From contig CM055607.1 of the NCBI GenBank assembly GCA_029379385.1, forward strand, positions 18,166,001 to 18,230,000: DNA of 64,000 bases, written 5' to 3'. The translations under genes and the position numbers were made by a program. How positions within the stretch are numbered: position 1 is the first letter of the stretch; every line of letters begins with the position of its first letter. The notes under the pieces are model-generated. The model worked only from the letters and a program-made list of their open reading frames with translations, had not been told where the DNA came from and ran no database searches. The stretch comes from Quillaja saponaria (Eukaryota; Streptophyta; Magnoliopsida; Fabales; Quillajaceae). Shown in pieces: positions 10,684-22,301 of the stretch.

Positions 10684-11185
10684 AGACTGAATGGTACCGC
10701 CTTGACCATCAGTTCAATCTTCTCATTCGCTTAATACTCGATGTTCCCATCCCTTGGACACTTTATATAGATGGTTTGTCGAGTAAAAAAGGGAATGGAA
10801 GAGAGCTAGTTTTGGAAATGCTAGAAGAAGTACTTATATAAACGTAATAGAGTTTGACTTCTTGACCTTTAATAATGCTACATAATATAATGGTATCATC
10901 ATAGGTCTTCGGCTTGCATGAGCCATTGGACTTACAAGCGTTAATAGTTTATAGTGACTCTCAACTTGTGGTCAGCTTGGAAGAAGGAATGTATAAAACT
11001 AAAGAAACATCTATGTAAAAATATTTGGGCAAGGTAGGACGGTTATGCTCAGAGTTCGAAAGGGTGGTAATCTAGAGGATCCCAGGTTTGAGAATGGAAG
11101 GGTGGACGCCCTTTCTTGTTTGGCAAAAAATTCCATTATTAAGGAAAATAGATTGGCATTCTTAGAGCAGGATAAGAAGACCTAA
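10684..11185 (+). pseudogene. Gypsy RNase H-type domain, decayed
   Basis: Homologous to the second (archaeal-like) RNase H of Tat elements. PWTLYIDGLSSKKGNG matches the conserved first aspartate block. Further on are YNGIIIGLRLA, then VYSDSQLVVSLEEG carrying another catalytic Asp, then YLGKVGRLCSEFERVVI. After a shift the frame reads on into a spacer that leads to the integrase. It would trim the RNA strand during reverse transcription. At least four stops or shifts remove function. Confidence 0.75.
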
Positions 11186-12440
11186 CTATGAGGAGCTGCT
11201 ATTGTTACCAATGATAGCCCCGATCCCTGTTGTTATGGCCCTACTTACTAATTAGTAGAAGACAAGAACACTTCCCTACTCTAGTCAAGAAGCTTGGTTT
11301 ATATCCTGACGCTATGCTAGGTACTTGATCTAGTAAGACAAGCTATATCGAAAATCACACAACTCGCCCTACCTGAGATGCGTTAGGCTATCTGATATAG
11401 CCTATGCTATGGGAGAAGTCCACTGAAGACATTTATAGGTTATATCGGAGGACACTCTCTATCACATAAAATTATGAGGGAGAAGTATTACTAGCCAACC
11501 ATCTTAAAGATTCCTAAGAGTTCTTATAGCGCTATAAGCTTGCGACAATTACCAAAGGTCCTAAAAAATCCAAGGACTCCTTGCACTCCTCTTTGCCTTA
11601 TCTCCAGTCCTTGCCTATTTGCAGTTTAAGGTTTGCACATCCACGTGCCCTTTCCCCATTTGAAAAAGGTGAAGCAGAGGAAATATTTGTTTGTTGTGGT
11701 AGATTATTCACAAAATGGGTGGAGGTAATGCCTAATCATTCTATCAAGGGAAAATATCATTAACTATGGCCCTCAGTTAAACTATTGACCAATGAAAAAC
11801 TGGTGCAAGGAGCTGGGAATTAACATAAGGTTCTTGTTAGTATGCTACCCTTAATCAAACAGCCAGGCCGAGACTATCAATAAAGGAATTAAGGATGGAC
11901 TGACCAAGAAGATAGACTAAGAAAACATAGACTGGGAGGAAAAGCTATACCAAGTGTTATGGTCTTATAGAATGATAACTCACGTTGTAATAGAAGAATC
12001 TTTGTTCAACTTAGCCAATGGTTCAGAAGCAATCATCCCCTTTGAGATTGGCCTACCATCCTATCGGATTGAGCAGTTTAACTTTACTATGTATGAAGAA
12101 GGTTTAAGAAGAAATCTCGATCTAATGGAGGAAACCCAAGAACCCACCATTATTAGGATGACTATTTATCAGCAAAAAACCACTAGGTGCTTTGACTCTT
12201 AGGTAAAAAGGTAGTCCCTGATACCTTAATTGGTTTTTAGCTGCAGGTGATTCAGAAGGAAAGTTTAAACAAAAATGGGAGGGATCGTACGTGGTAACTG
12301 ATGTCTTTGCTGAGGACTAAGAATATCATTTACAAGATGACCATGAAAAACTCCTCCTCAACATATTCAATATGGACCACCTTTGCAAGCACCATAAATG
12401 AACAAGGAACACGCCTTTTGAAGATAGCTTAGTGGAGAGT
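11186..12440 (+). pseudogene. Gypsy integrase, heavily decayed
   Basis: Scattered blocks in shifting frames match a gypsy integrase. A degraded zinc-binding part lies near 11340-11530. The catalytic core entry (RLFTKWVEVMPNHSIKGK) is at 11700-11760. The stretch that ends the core is the best preserved: LWSYRMITHVVIEESLFNLA, then GSEAIIPFEIGLPSYRIEQF, then EEGLRRNLDLMEETQE, open from 11954 to 12202. The C-terminal part follows with stops. An active protein would insert the cDNA into the genome. Confidence 0.78.
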
Positions 12441-12556
12441 AACGAATGACCATCTAGCCTTTGAAATATAGTTGTTGTTTTGACTTATGTTTATCTTATA
12501 TCAAGTAAATCTCATTCCATCTTGTGTTTATACAAGATTTGTTGACTTGGCAAAAA

Positions 12557-13005
12557 GTCATTAGGCACCATGTATACTACCCAGCTAAATAAGGCACCTA
12601 TGGAAGATGGGCTCATTTGTAAATGGTCCCCCCATGAGGCTACAAAGTCCTTAAAAGGCAAGCATACAACTCAACCGAACAAGGCCCCCATGGAAGATGA
12701 GCTCCTTTGTAAAAGGTCCCTTCCCCATGAGGCTAAAAAGTCTTTAGATTGTAGGTATATTGTCCAATGAAACAAGGCTCCCATGGAGGACGGGCTCGTT
12801 TGTAAACACTCCCTCCATAAGGTTAAAAAGTCCTTAGACAACGGGCACACCACCCAGCCAAATAAGGTGCCCATGGAAGACAGGCTTATTTGTAAATGAT
12901 CTCCTCTTGAGGCTAAAAGTCCTTGAGATAGTAGGCATACTGCACAACCAAACAAAGTGCCCATGGAGGACTTACATGTTTGTAAATGATCCTCTTTGTG
13001 TCTAA
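12557..13005 (+). repeat. Five tandem copies of a 90-bp unit
   Basis: The landmark tggaagatgggctcatttgt (with variants) starts at 12601, 12691, 12784, 12874 and 12964, giving periods of 90, 93, 90 and 90. Each unit also has gaggctaaaaagtcctt. The unit is a multiple of three, so the minus strand stays open as a run of about 30-residue repeats. I take that as a by-product, not a gene. The repeats sit between integrase and antisense ORF, the hypervariable region of Tat elements. Confidence 0.9.
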
Positions 13006-13149
13006 AGAGCATAGGTTTTTGTTTTCCAGAGAAATACAATTAAAAGTCAATCCTCATGAACAAGGAAGTTAATAAATTCATTAATTGAAAATAATTTTCA
13101 ATACAAAGAGACATTAAGGCACTAAAATACAATAAAAAATCTTACTCTT

Positions 13150-16100
13150 GTTAGGAAAAGGGTTAAGATCCTCTAGGTTGCCTACCCAGTCTTAGGCACC
13201 TTAAACCGGCCCACCTTAAGCACGTCATCTTTGTTGGAAATGTAGTCATCTACATAGTAAGAAGAGGCTCATCGACAAACATAGTTTTGTACTCTTCGGA
13301 CTCTAGATACTTCACAATGGTAACACAACGACCCTCCTCCACCAACTTGTTAAGTAGATGGACCTTTTCCTAAAGCTTCGGCTAGTTTATCCTTCAAGGT
13401 GGCAATCTTCACGTCTTTTTACTGCTTTTGTGTCAATTTGGCTTTCTTAATATCAGCATCAGGCATGAGACTCATCCCTCTCTTTCATAAATTGAAGCAC
13501 TTGGGTCTTGGACTCACTTAGCATAGTCTAAGTGTTATGTTATGTTGTGCAACTCTAGAGAGATCCCCCTTAGCTTCTTAACAACCTCCTCCTTGGCCTT
13601 GATGTTGTGGTAGAGGCCATGACATGCCCTTGCCATCCACTACGTGCTCTGGAAAAAGTTGAGGAGTTAAGTTAAGGAGGACTTGAATATTGAAATTTAC
13701 GGGAAAAGCATTCCAAGTTACCGTTACGGCATAATCAAGGTCCTTCATCATAATAGTTTCTCTGTGACTCTGCATCATATCTTTTTTGTCCCCCGTAGAG
13801 TTGTTCCATAGGCCACTGATAAGTTAATGAAATAACTTATATTGCATCATTATGTGCATTCATTTTAGCTAGGTTCTTAAGTTTTGCATTATAAATTGTT
13901 TAGTTGTAGCTTAGTTTGTAGTTTAATTTGTATTGCATTAAGATGTCATGTTTTAATTGTTGTTGCTTAGGATTTAGCTTTTGAATAAGAGTTACATTCT
14001 TATTTGACTTGGTTGTGTGTTATGAAGATACAATGCTTAATGAGCCCTTCTTGAAAACTAGTTGCACAAGAAATAGGATTTCAACTTGTTAGGTGCTTAA
14101 GTAGTGAAAATTGGGGCTGCAGCACTGAAAGGTCACATTCAGGCTTGTCTGGAGTTGTGACACCAGAAAACTAGAGCCATGGTGCCAAGGCTCTTGGGTT
14201 GGAGAACGAATGGAGCTTGTGGTGGCACCAGCGGTAATAGAAAATTGGCACCATAGCACCGAAATTCCATAGCTTGGTGCCACACATTGTTAATGCATCC
14301 TGTTTCATCCAAAAAATAGGGCCATGGCATCGAAAAGTTAGGGCTGCAGTGCTGGCCTAAAGAATCCACTCCAAATTAGACTCCAACTTTTATTTTTGTG
14401 GTCTATATGTAAAAAAAAAAAAAAAAAAAAGGCTTAAGGTTTCAAAGCACATAATTAAGCAAATGATTTCTAGAGATATAGAGCTAATTGAGAGTGCAAG
14501 GAGCAAGGATATCAAGAGTTTGAAGACTGACAACATTTACAATTTTTATCTTATTCTTCATTCCTTTTAGTTCTTTGTATGTTAATGATTTTTTTTAGTT
14601 ATAGTCATGTTCACAATCAGTAGGATGAACTAATTCCCTTTTCTAGGATTACAATAGAGCTCACTTGTAGCTTGACTTAAATTTATCTGTGGATTGCTTA
14701 GGGTTTAGTATTTATGTTATTTATCTCACTCCATGTTTAATATTTCTAATTGCTTAATCACTAATTAGATTGATGTGCAATTTAGAGGAATCATAACAAA
14801 GGAAATCTAAGTTAGCCTTGAATGATATAGCACATGTTTGAATTCATTTACCTAGTTTCTTGAATTTGATTTGCATATAGGACAGACATATACCTATATA
14901 CCATGTGTAACAAATTTAGGTCTAGTCTTAAGGAATCTTGCTTAACAATTCTAATTGATATATAGTGAATTGGTTAAGTAGGGTATAATTATAAGCTATT
15001 TGAAATATGCTTATAATTGACTGAGAACCCTAGGTTAATAACATATGATACCATTAATCTAAGCGTAAGATAGGATAAAAGCGAGTCAAGTGAAGTGTGA
15101 GGGAAATTATGATCCTAGGTTCATCTCCATATATTCTCAAATTCAATTACTTTAATAATTTTGTTAATCATCTTAAAGTTTTAATAATATGGATAAAGTT
15201 AGTATTGATACATATTAGTACTTAGCATTATTAGACTCAATTCCCTATAGGAACGATACTTAACTTATTCTATATTACTTGTTTAGACATATGTGCGCTT
15301 ATGTAATAAAAAAGACAACAACCGCCATATAAGCTCCACCTCGTATGTCATCTAGGTTATCTTCCCAGGTCCCCAAGAACTCCTCCACAGGGGAACAATG
15401 GTGGACTCAACCCCATTAGCTGCTTTGTCGAACACTGTGCTGTCCTCATCGATAATCAATCTCCTTATTCAAGTACGAGAGACTTAGGTAGGAGCAGTAT
15501 TGACAACGACCTTTGTGCTCACCACAGCTTACATGGGTTCCTTCCTAGATGTAGTCCACACTGGGGATGAAGAAGAAAGTGAGAGGCTAGTTTTAAGAGT
15601 GGAGAGGTTAGATGTAGTCCACATTGGGGAGTGGGAAGACCTAACTACCTTCTTTCCCTGAGAGGCTTTCTGAACCCTCTTTTAGTTGGCTTCCTCTAAC
15701 TAAGCATGTGACATTCTGGGCGGGGCCATGACTATGAAAAGTACAACTTGGTTAAAAACAAGATTACACAATGGTAAACATGCATAATTACTAAGAATAG
15801 GTAGCAAGGTTCACCATCCTCCTCGGGGGTGAGCCCAACTCCTATCAGGTGAGACCCATCCAAATATGTATTAAGGTCAAACAACCTCGTGTTTTATTCT
15901 CTTTGCAAAGTCTTAAATTGGGTGAACCAGATCATTTAGTTGTGGTTAAGGGCGGGTCGTTGGCATAGGTGTTCTTTGATTTTATCCCACTCCTGCATGT
16001 TACCGAGACAATGGGAGATTAGAGAAAGAAAAATATGGGTTTCCACCCTTCTTGTTGTCGACCTTGATATGCTATGTCCTAGCTAGACATATTAACCCCC

Positions 16101-16607
16101 CTCGATTATGATGACCTTTAAATTTGAATAAGTGTTTAAAAACAGTTAAGGACAGCAGGATACCGTGGTTCACATAGATGATGATGTCAGCTAGAATAAA
16201 ACTCAAGGAAAAATTTCCACAAGCATTGGATAAATGCACTAGAAAAGGATGGATAGGGTAAAGCATATCGACCTTCAAGAATGCCTTATAAAGACAAACA
16301 AAGTCAGGACGAGAATCAGGCGACACTAGAATCATCAGGGAACTAAGGATGACACCTCGACCTTCGGGTTAGGCAAATAAGTGTCTAGGATGTACAGTAG
16401 GCGGGAAGGACTAATGGTACTCCAAAACCTATCCACAACTATGGTGTCTTCCAGAGCATCAAAGTCGGTCACTAATTCTTTTGAAACAACATAATTATGT
16501 GAATAAGCACATGTTGAGGTAGAAGAGCCAGCCTTGGGATGATCGTGGACATCGTTGATTGTCTCGGCATCACCATCCCTTATTCTTAACCTTCTGGAGG
16601 TACACAT
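13150..16607 (-). pseudogene. Antisense gag-like ORF (Transposase_28 type), interrupted by an LTR
   Basis: Read from the right on the minus strand, it starts MCTSRRLRIRDGDAETINDV at 16607. After a shift at 16335 the Transposase_28 ('putative gypsy type transposon') core appears: FLKVDMLYPIHPFLVHLSNA, the FILADIIIYVNHGI block, FKHLFKFKGHHNRGGLICL, and GNPYFSF. A spacer follows and then, beyond the nested LTR, a charged segment (KKDMMQSHRETIMMKDLDYA). A coiled-coil-like tail near 13380-13530 (SKTQVLQFMKERDES) ends it. Its role in Tat elements is not settled; such antisense ORFs are a lineage hallmark. Many stops show decay. Confidence 0.7.
13817..15323 (+). mobile_element. Nested LTR (Athila/Tat type), probably solo
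   Basis: About 1.5 kb of non-coding sequence starts with TGATAAGTT and ends near gacaaca (15320) or three bases later. It interrupts the antisense ORF, and the ORF frame is open on both sides. The flanks gccac (13812-13816) and gccat (15324-15328) differ by one base and fit a 5-bp target-site duplication. Inside are several gccatggtgcc-like phrases (14100-14360), an A18+ run near 14411, and an end resembling gypsy LTR U5 sequence (ccctataggaacgatactta). It has no coding content. The exact right end is uncertain. Confidence 0.65.
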
Positions 16608-17171
16608 CTTGGTTAGGGAGTGGGGGAGGGAAAAGTAACAATAGAGGGTTAAAAAGAAGCTTCAGAATCTATAGAAGTAGAAGAACTATACCTAGAGGAC
16701 AAAGACTCAAATGAAGTGATCAACATAAGGAGATAGTAAGGAGTTCATACCTAGGAAAGAGGAAGAAAGGAAATTGAGAAGGATCTAAGACAAAAAGTAG
16801 CTAAATGATCGTTCATTGACGATTAAGCAGAACTTCTCTATCTAGCTTGAGAAAATGAAAAAAATAAAAATAAAATCTATAAGACCCCTTTATATAGGCT
16901 AGAGACGGACTAACCTTGATAGTCCTATCCTATCTCTATTTGCCACATGGCGTAAGGCCTTCGGGAACCTATCCTATGCTTAATGGATTCTTCGGGAATG
17001 AGCCCAATGATGAAGCTCAATAAATAGATACTTAGGGAACCCACAAATTAAAAAGACCACATTGTTAATCTGATCAAGGGGTATGAAGACAAACTTTTCA
17101 AGTCTCGAGGCTTCTTAACCCCGAAAATACTTGAGACTCGAGGCAAGGTATTTCATTTTCGGAGGGACTAG

Positions 17172-17590
17172 TGTTAGTACCAACTATATTAGTCCAATGA
17201 GCACGTGCCACGTAAATGATACTAACTAATGAGGGCACGACATGTGTCCTTTTCTTGACCATTAGTAGACTGATCGACACTATGTCTCATGCTTAATTAT
17301 TAGGCTCTATATATAGAGCCCAAGCCCCTTGTGAATGGGCAAGTTAACAAATCTACTCACTCACAACTCTCAATATTCTAGTCCTTGGCCTACCAGCCCA
17401 ATCTTCTTCCATCACTTATCTTTCAGGCCCATAAACCGTATATCCATCACAAGACTTGAGGATCATGGAGTTAGTGTCCAACCTGCAAAGGCCATTAATA
17501 TCTTAACAACAATATTATTTGAAATCAAATTTACCTCATCATATATGAAATTATGGTCTTGTGCCTGTAAACAAAAACAAAATTCAATAA
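17172..17590 (+). repeat. 3' LTR of Tat-like element
   Basis: A purine-rich stretch (ggagggacta, 17161-17170) stands directly before TGTTAGTACC, as a polypurine tract before an LTR start. The LTR contains a strong TATA signal and a pyrimidine-rich transcribed part, and fades into an (ATA)n microsatellite at 17586-17608. No second LTR is available for comparison, so the end is approximate. Confidence 0.6.
17303..17320 (+). promoter_or_regulatory. TATA box of LTR within an 18-bp perfect palindrome
   Basis: GGCTCTATATATAGAGCC is its own reverse complement and holds the TATATATA core. It lies about 130 bases into the Tat-like LTR, a normal place for the LTR promoter. Confidence 0.7.
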
Positions 17591-17608
17591 TAATAATAAT
17601 AATAAATA

Positions 17609-18497
17609 TTTAGAGATTAAGAATATGCACTTTTTGGTGTATTTTGTTAATGTCTCAAATCTTTGCTCATAATTTTAACATGTAAAATTTTAATGATAGA
17701 GAATATGTTCTAATTTTGTGTAAGCTAATTATTCACTAACAATGAGGTCTAAGCAACTATTGGCTTTAATTCATTAACTAACAATATTGGTATTATATTT
17801 TATTTTTTAAATAATTTTTAATCTTTAATTAAGAAAAAAATCAACACCAACCAATCTTGGCCTATAGTTACTGACTAACTTTAGGTCGGTTGGTAAATTG
17901 ACCAATGAATGGTTGGTCAGTCATTATTTACAAAATTTATTTTCTTTTCCCAATTACAACTATATCAACGAACTTCTATTAGTATTTATCAACAAACTTT
18001 GTTGGTATTTACTGTGACCAACTTGAGATTGGTCAGTAATTTTTCAACAAAATTTATTTTCATTTCCCAATTAGCAATTACACCAATGAACTTCTATCAA
18101 TAATTACTGACCAACTTGATGGTTCAAATGCCTTTATTAACCAACCCTTTAATATCATTATTGATTGACTTGGTTAGTCGATAACGAACAAAATTTTAAT
18201 TTATTATATTTAACAGAGAAGCATCAAAGTCATTGATCATGACCCAAACAAACAATTTATTCTGAAAATAATTACCATTTCATAGCCCAAAAGCATATAT
18301 CTTGAGGAGTTTGACACCAATTGATTCAACAGACCAAATACAAGCACATATTGACACAATTGAAAAGCCAATTTGGAATTTATAAACATTTCACTTTTAA
18401 ATTTTTGATTATCTAACTCACATGCCAATTTTCAAGATAAAATTTAAATAAAAAGCTTCATTAATTGAGCAAAATACCAACTTATTATGAAATAACT
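17609..18497. repeat. Spacer with 117-bp direct repeats rich in 'ggttggtca' motifs
   Basis: No gene. A diverged direct repeat of about 117 bp is present; for example aaaatttattttctttcccaa-like phrases start at 17932 and 18049. Around it are many short motifs gaccaac and ttggtcag in both senses between 17846 and 18180. This motif clustering resembles a subterminal region of a CACTA or Mutator-like DNA element, but no terminal inverted repeat was found. From about 18200 to 18497 I see only AT-rich sequence. Confidence 0.5.
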
Positions 18498-21400
18498 TGT
18501 CACATCTTACACAGAGGCATGACTATTGGAGAATTGGCTCAAAAGAAACACATACGACTCTTGACTATACCAATGCATAAAAATCAAATTTTATAAAATG
18601 GAAGTTTACTGTAAAAGTTTGTCTACTGAAATAAATAACAATTTATTAAAAATTTTGGCAAAGGTTCTCTACAATATGGAATGCCTAAAAATACAAACAT
18701 ATAATTCCTAGTTACATTCAACTAGGTAACAACAATTACAATATAACAAGGAGATCCACTAATATCATAAACAATATTCATTAACTAACACACACAAAAT
18801 CTATCACGACATTCAAAATCCTAATGTAACTGCAAATTTTCATCATGTGGCTTCAAGTATGAGATTCCGAATAATACATTGTCGTATACTATAGACAAAT
18901 GATGAACTTTTTTATGATATATACCGAAATTCTGTTACTAAAAAAGCAACAACAGAAGAGGGGTGAGTCCTACAGTGAGTGGAAACGTACTCAAAGGGTA
19001 CCAGCATCACTCAATACAAATATATAACACATATAGTATATTAATATTAAAATATCATAAATTCAGAACCACTAAGGTTGCACGTACAAGATTATGAAAA
19101 CATAAGCTTAACAAGCATAATTCAAATAATACTCTGTATAATTTAATCAAACAATTCATAGCATAGAAGTCAAACAAATGACCAACTAAGTAACTCAGCC
19201 ACGCACACCATTCTCACCGAGTAGTTTTGTGCCTGCACACCAAGCAGAATTGTAAATAGAATTACTGAATCTTCTTCTCTAAATCCACCCACTGGGGTTG
19301 TGTACTCAAATATCTTTTTAAAACACTTATCAAAACCAGAAAATCTCAAAACATCCTAGGTGCACTAGGATTTTATTTCAGAAGTAAAAATCATTTCGAA
19401 AAGAAAAACATTTCTCTGGCTCTTATCAACCACAAACAATTTCAAACATCAACATAATTCAAATAATCAATCATAGCACTATGATTCTTAGTTACCACTA
19501 TATAACATATATATACATAAATACATCAAAAAATCAAACACACTAATCTAGCAACCAAAAGGTAGCTATTAACCAACCATTCACCGGCTTACATATCTTG
19601 TTTGTTACTTAATCTTATGATCACGTGTGTCACTGTATCAACAATACCTTCCGAAGCTGTAATTACATTTTTCACATATTATTTAATTTATTAATTCTAT
19701 AAGTTTATAACATTTTATTTATGAAAATCTAGAGTTACTAATTTTCAAATATTTATTTAAAGTTTACTTCTTTTAGGCATTTTCACAACCCTTTTGAATA
19801 TATGTTCGTTTTCACTTACATACTTAACCAAATTTAATAAAACAAAGTTGAAACAATAACTTTAAATAAGTTAGCTATCTTTCTTACTTAGGATCTTTTC
19901 CTAAAATTAGTCTTGAATTTACTCAATTTCTTACATAAATAAAAACAGGGCACTTGTATAATTTCTGGTTATCTGACCTTGATTCTCATAATTGAGAATT
20001 AAATTATGAAACTTTTTAGTCTAGTTTTTTGAGATGTTAGGAGCGTTTCATATTCAGCACTATACTCCTAATTCAACTTTTAAGATGCTCTAATATCAAT
20101 TACTTCAAAACAGGTATAGTCAAGACCTAAAAATCACAACCATAAATTCCAATACCTCCAAAATATACACAACGTGGAATTAAGACCTACACCACCTCAG
20201 ATTTATCTTTTAATATGTTAGGAACAACTTTCATTCAAAGGTCCTAAGCTTAATTCCAACCACAATCCTCGCGAAGTCTCCTGAACTTACTAAAGCTCAC
20301 TAAAATTCCTGCATGGACCTAGTTGCAGTCCAACAGCTCTCATTATAAATATACTTAGAACCAGGTTACGAAATTTTTCAGGTATCATCTGAAGCCCTAA
20401 GCTACACTTTCTTTTTAAAACTCTTAATTTAATTCAGTTTCAAAGACACCCGAAATACAAGATTTCTCTCACCCTCGAAGACACCTTCAAAAACCTCTTA
20501 AATCCCATTTTCAATACTTTCCCACAACTGACCACAATTTGCTTCTCATGTTCCTTAGTTCAAGATTTTTAATTCGATTTCATATAATCTCTCAACATCC
20601 ACAACCCACAAGAATACTATCAATTTTAAAGCAATTAAACTAACAAAACGTTAAATTTCAGAATTCAGCCCATCCTTTACCAAGTTTTTACTCAACCTAT
20701 TACAACTAGTTTCATTTAAACACTTTTACAAGCATCTTGAGGAAATAATTACTTTTATCTCATAATTATGTTTATTATATCTTTACATACCCCAAACTAG
20801 TTAGCACAATTTCATTAATTCTCAAGTTACTTATATTCCAACATCAATATCAAATTCCAACTTTCTATTCCATCAAATATATATATATATATATATATAC
20901 ACATTTACCATGTAAGTTCCTAAGCCTTTTATTTACAATTCACAACTCTCCTTTTCAACTAAACATATAACCCCCTTTTTTCTTTTATTGCTCCTAAATT
21001 TTATTGCAACCTAATCAAATCCTACTAGTAATAATTAAACAAAGCTAAGGTAACACTTATTAACTCAAAGCAAACAAGGATCTTACAAAACAATTTTAAT
21101 AGAGTTCCTAAAATGAAAGTTAACTCTTACTATACATATATAACTTACTATTCAAGGAGCTGTTACTAAAAAACAAAAGCTATCAAGAGGAACACAAGTT
21201 TATCAAGGAAAAAGGCCTCATGTTTGCTATAATGGGAGTTGGCAGGTGGTGGCTGCTATGGCTTCTAGGAAGCTGCTAGTAGTCGTTGATGAAGGTTCAT
21301 AGCTGAAACAAAACAAAGGTTTGACAAGGCAAAGGAAACCCAATTCCAGTGATTACAATGCCAAAGCAAGGCTAGCAAGCTTCATAGTTATGGCTACTAT

Positions 21401-22301
21401 TTGCTAGGGATTCGGCTAACTGATAGTGAATAGTAATCAAAGCATGGCACAAGCAAGGAAAAGGAAGGAAAGTATGGTTGCAAAGTGGAGCAAGGACACG
21501 GCTATAGGGAAGGTTTTTCACAGGAGAAACATGGGAGTAAACCAGCCTTCAATCAAGGAGGAAAGAAGAGGAGGAGATAAGTCTACTTACACCCATACAT
21601 AGGAGGAAAGAAGAGGAGGAGATAAGTCTACTTACACCCATACACTACATGGGAGTAAACCAGCCTTCAATCAAGGAGGAAAGAAGAGGAGGAGATAAGT
21701 CTACTTACACCCATACACTAGGCTGCTGGATTGACTTCTTATGGCTAGAACAAGAGAAGCAAAGTAGGCAGTAAGGGAGAGATTTGCACGGGCAAGACAA
21801 AGAAAGAATTTTCTAGAGTTGCCGAGAACAAAGCAAGGGAAAAATAAGGACTTTAAGTCGATGAAGAGAAGAGAATAAGGAAAAAGACGCAAGAAGGGAA
21901 AGTAACAAAAGAAATGAATAAAACAACTTAAGTCAATGCCACATGTTTAAAACATATGGTGCACAATAAATCCTAGTTATATATATATATATATATTAAC
22001 TGTGTGGTTTAGATTTATTCTTAGTCGTATATATGTATATATACACGTGTTAATTGTATTATTTTACCTATACCTTAATTATTCACTCACTTGAATTTAC
22101 TTGGTCACAATATTTACTTTATGACAACAAATACACAATTTTTTTTAAAAAAAAAAACGTCTACTAAGGTCACACTAAAATATCAAATTATAACATATTT
22201 AACTATACTGTTATTTAATTAATTTGTTTATTTTATAACGTAAATTTACACATTGTGTCTAAAATTTGATTTTACGTTATTGGGTTATGAGGGTTATAAC
22301 A
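18498..22301 (-). mobile_element. Solo LTR of chromovirus-like gypsy element (copy E)
   Basis: A 3.8-kb LTR in minus orientation. On the minus strand it starts TGTTATAACCCTCATAACCC and ends with TGTGACA. Flanks are taact on the left and ttact on the right, a 5-bp target-site duplication with one change. No PBS, PPT or coding part accompanies it. Inside are blocks shared with all other LTRs of this superfamily in the window, for example the gtgagtc...cagtgagtggaaa block near 18966 and tcctaggtgcact near 19361. It lies about 790 bases downstream of the ILR1-like gene's stop codon. Confidence 0.87.
21529..21720 (+). repeat. Nearly perfect internal duplications in solo LTR E
   Basis: A unit of about 73 bp starting acatgggagtaaaccagcct occurs at 21529-21600 and 21647-21720, with a 46-bp partial copy between them. 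The copies are almost identical, so the duplication is recent compared with the age of the LTR. Confidence 0.88.

Larger units (their letters stand above)
10684..17590 (+). mobile_element. Tat-lineage Ty3/gypsy retrotransposon, 5' truncated
   Basis: From left to right: an RNase H-type domain, an integrase, 90-bp tandem repeats, a gag-like (Transposase_28) ORF on the opposite strand, a purine-rich tract and a 3' LTR. That order, with an antisense ORF and a repeat-rich region between integrase and 3' LTR, is known for Tat-lineage elements such as Grande and Retand. The 5' LTR, gag, protease and RT are missing. Another LTR is nested in the antisense ORF. Every coding part carries stops or frameshifts. 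The right end near 17590 is approximate. Confidence 0.8.

Noticed and set aside
12671..13039. A 122-codon minus-strand repeat protein
   Set aside because: It is a reading of the 90-bp tandem repeats. There is no domain, and conservation follows the DNA unit, not codons.
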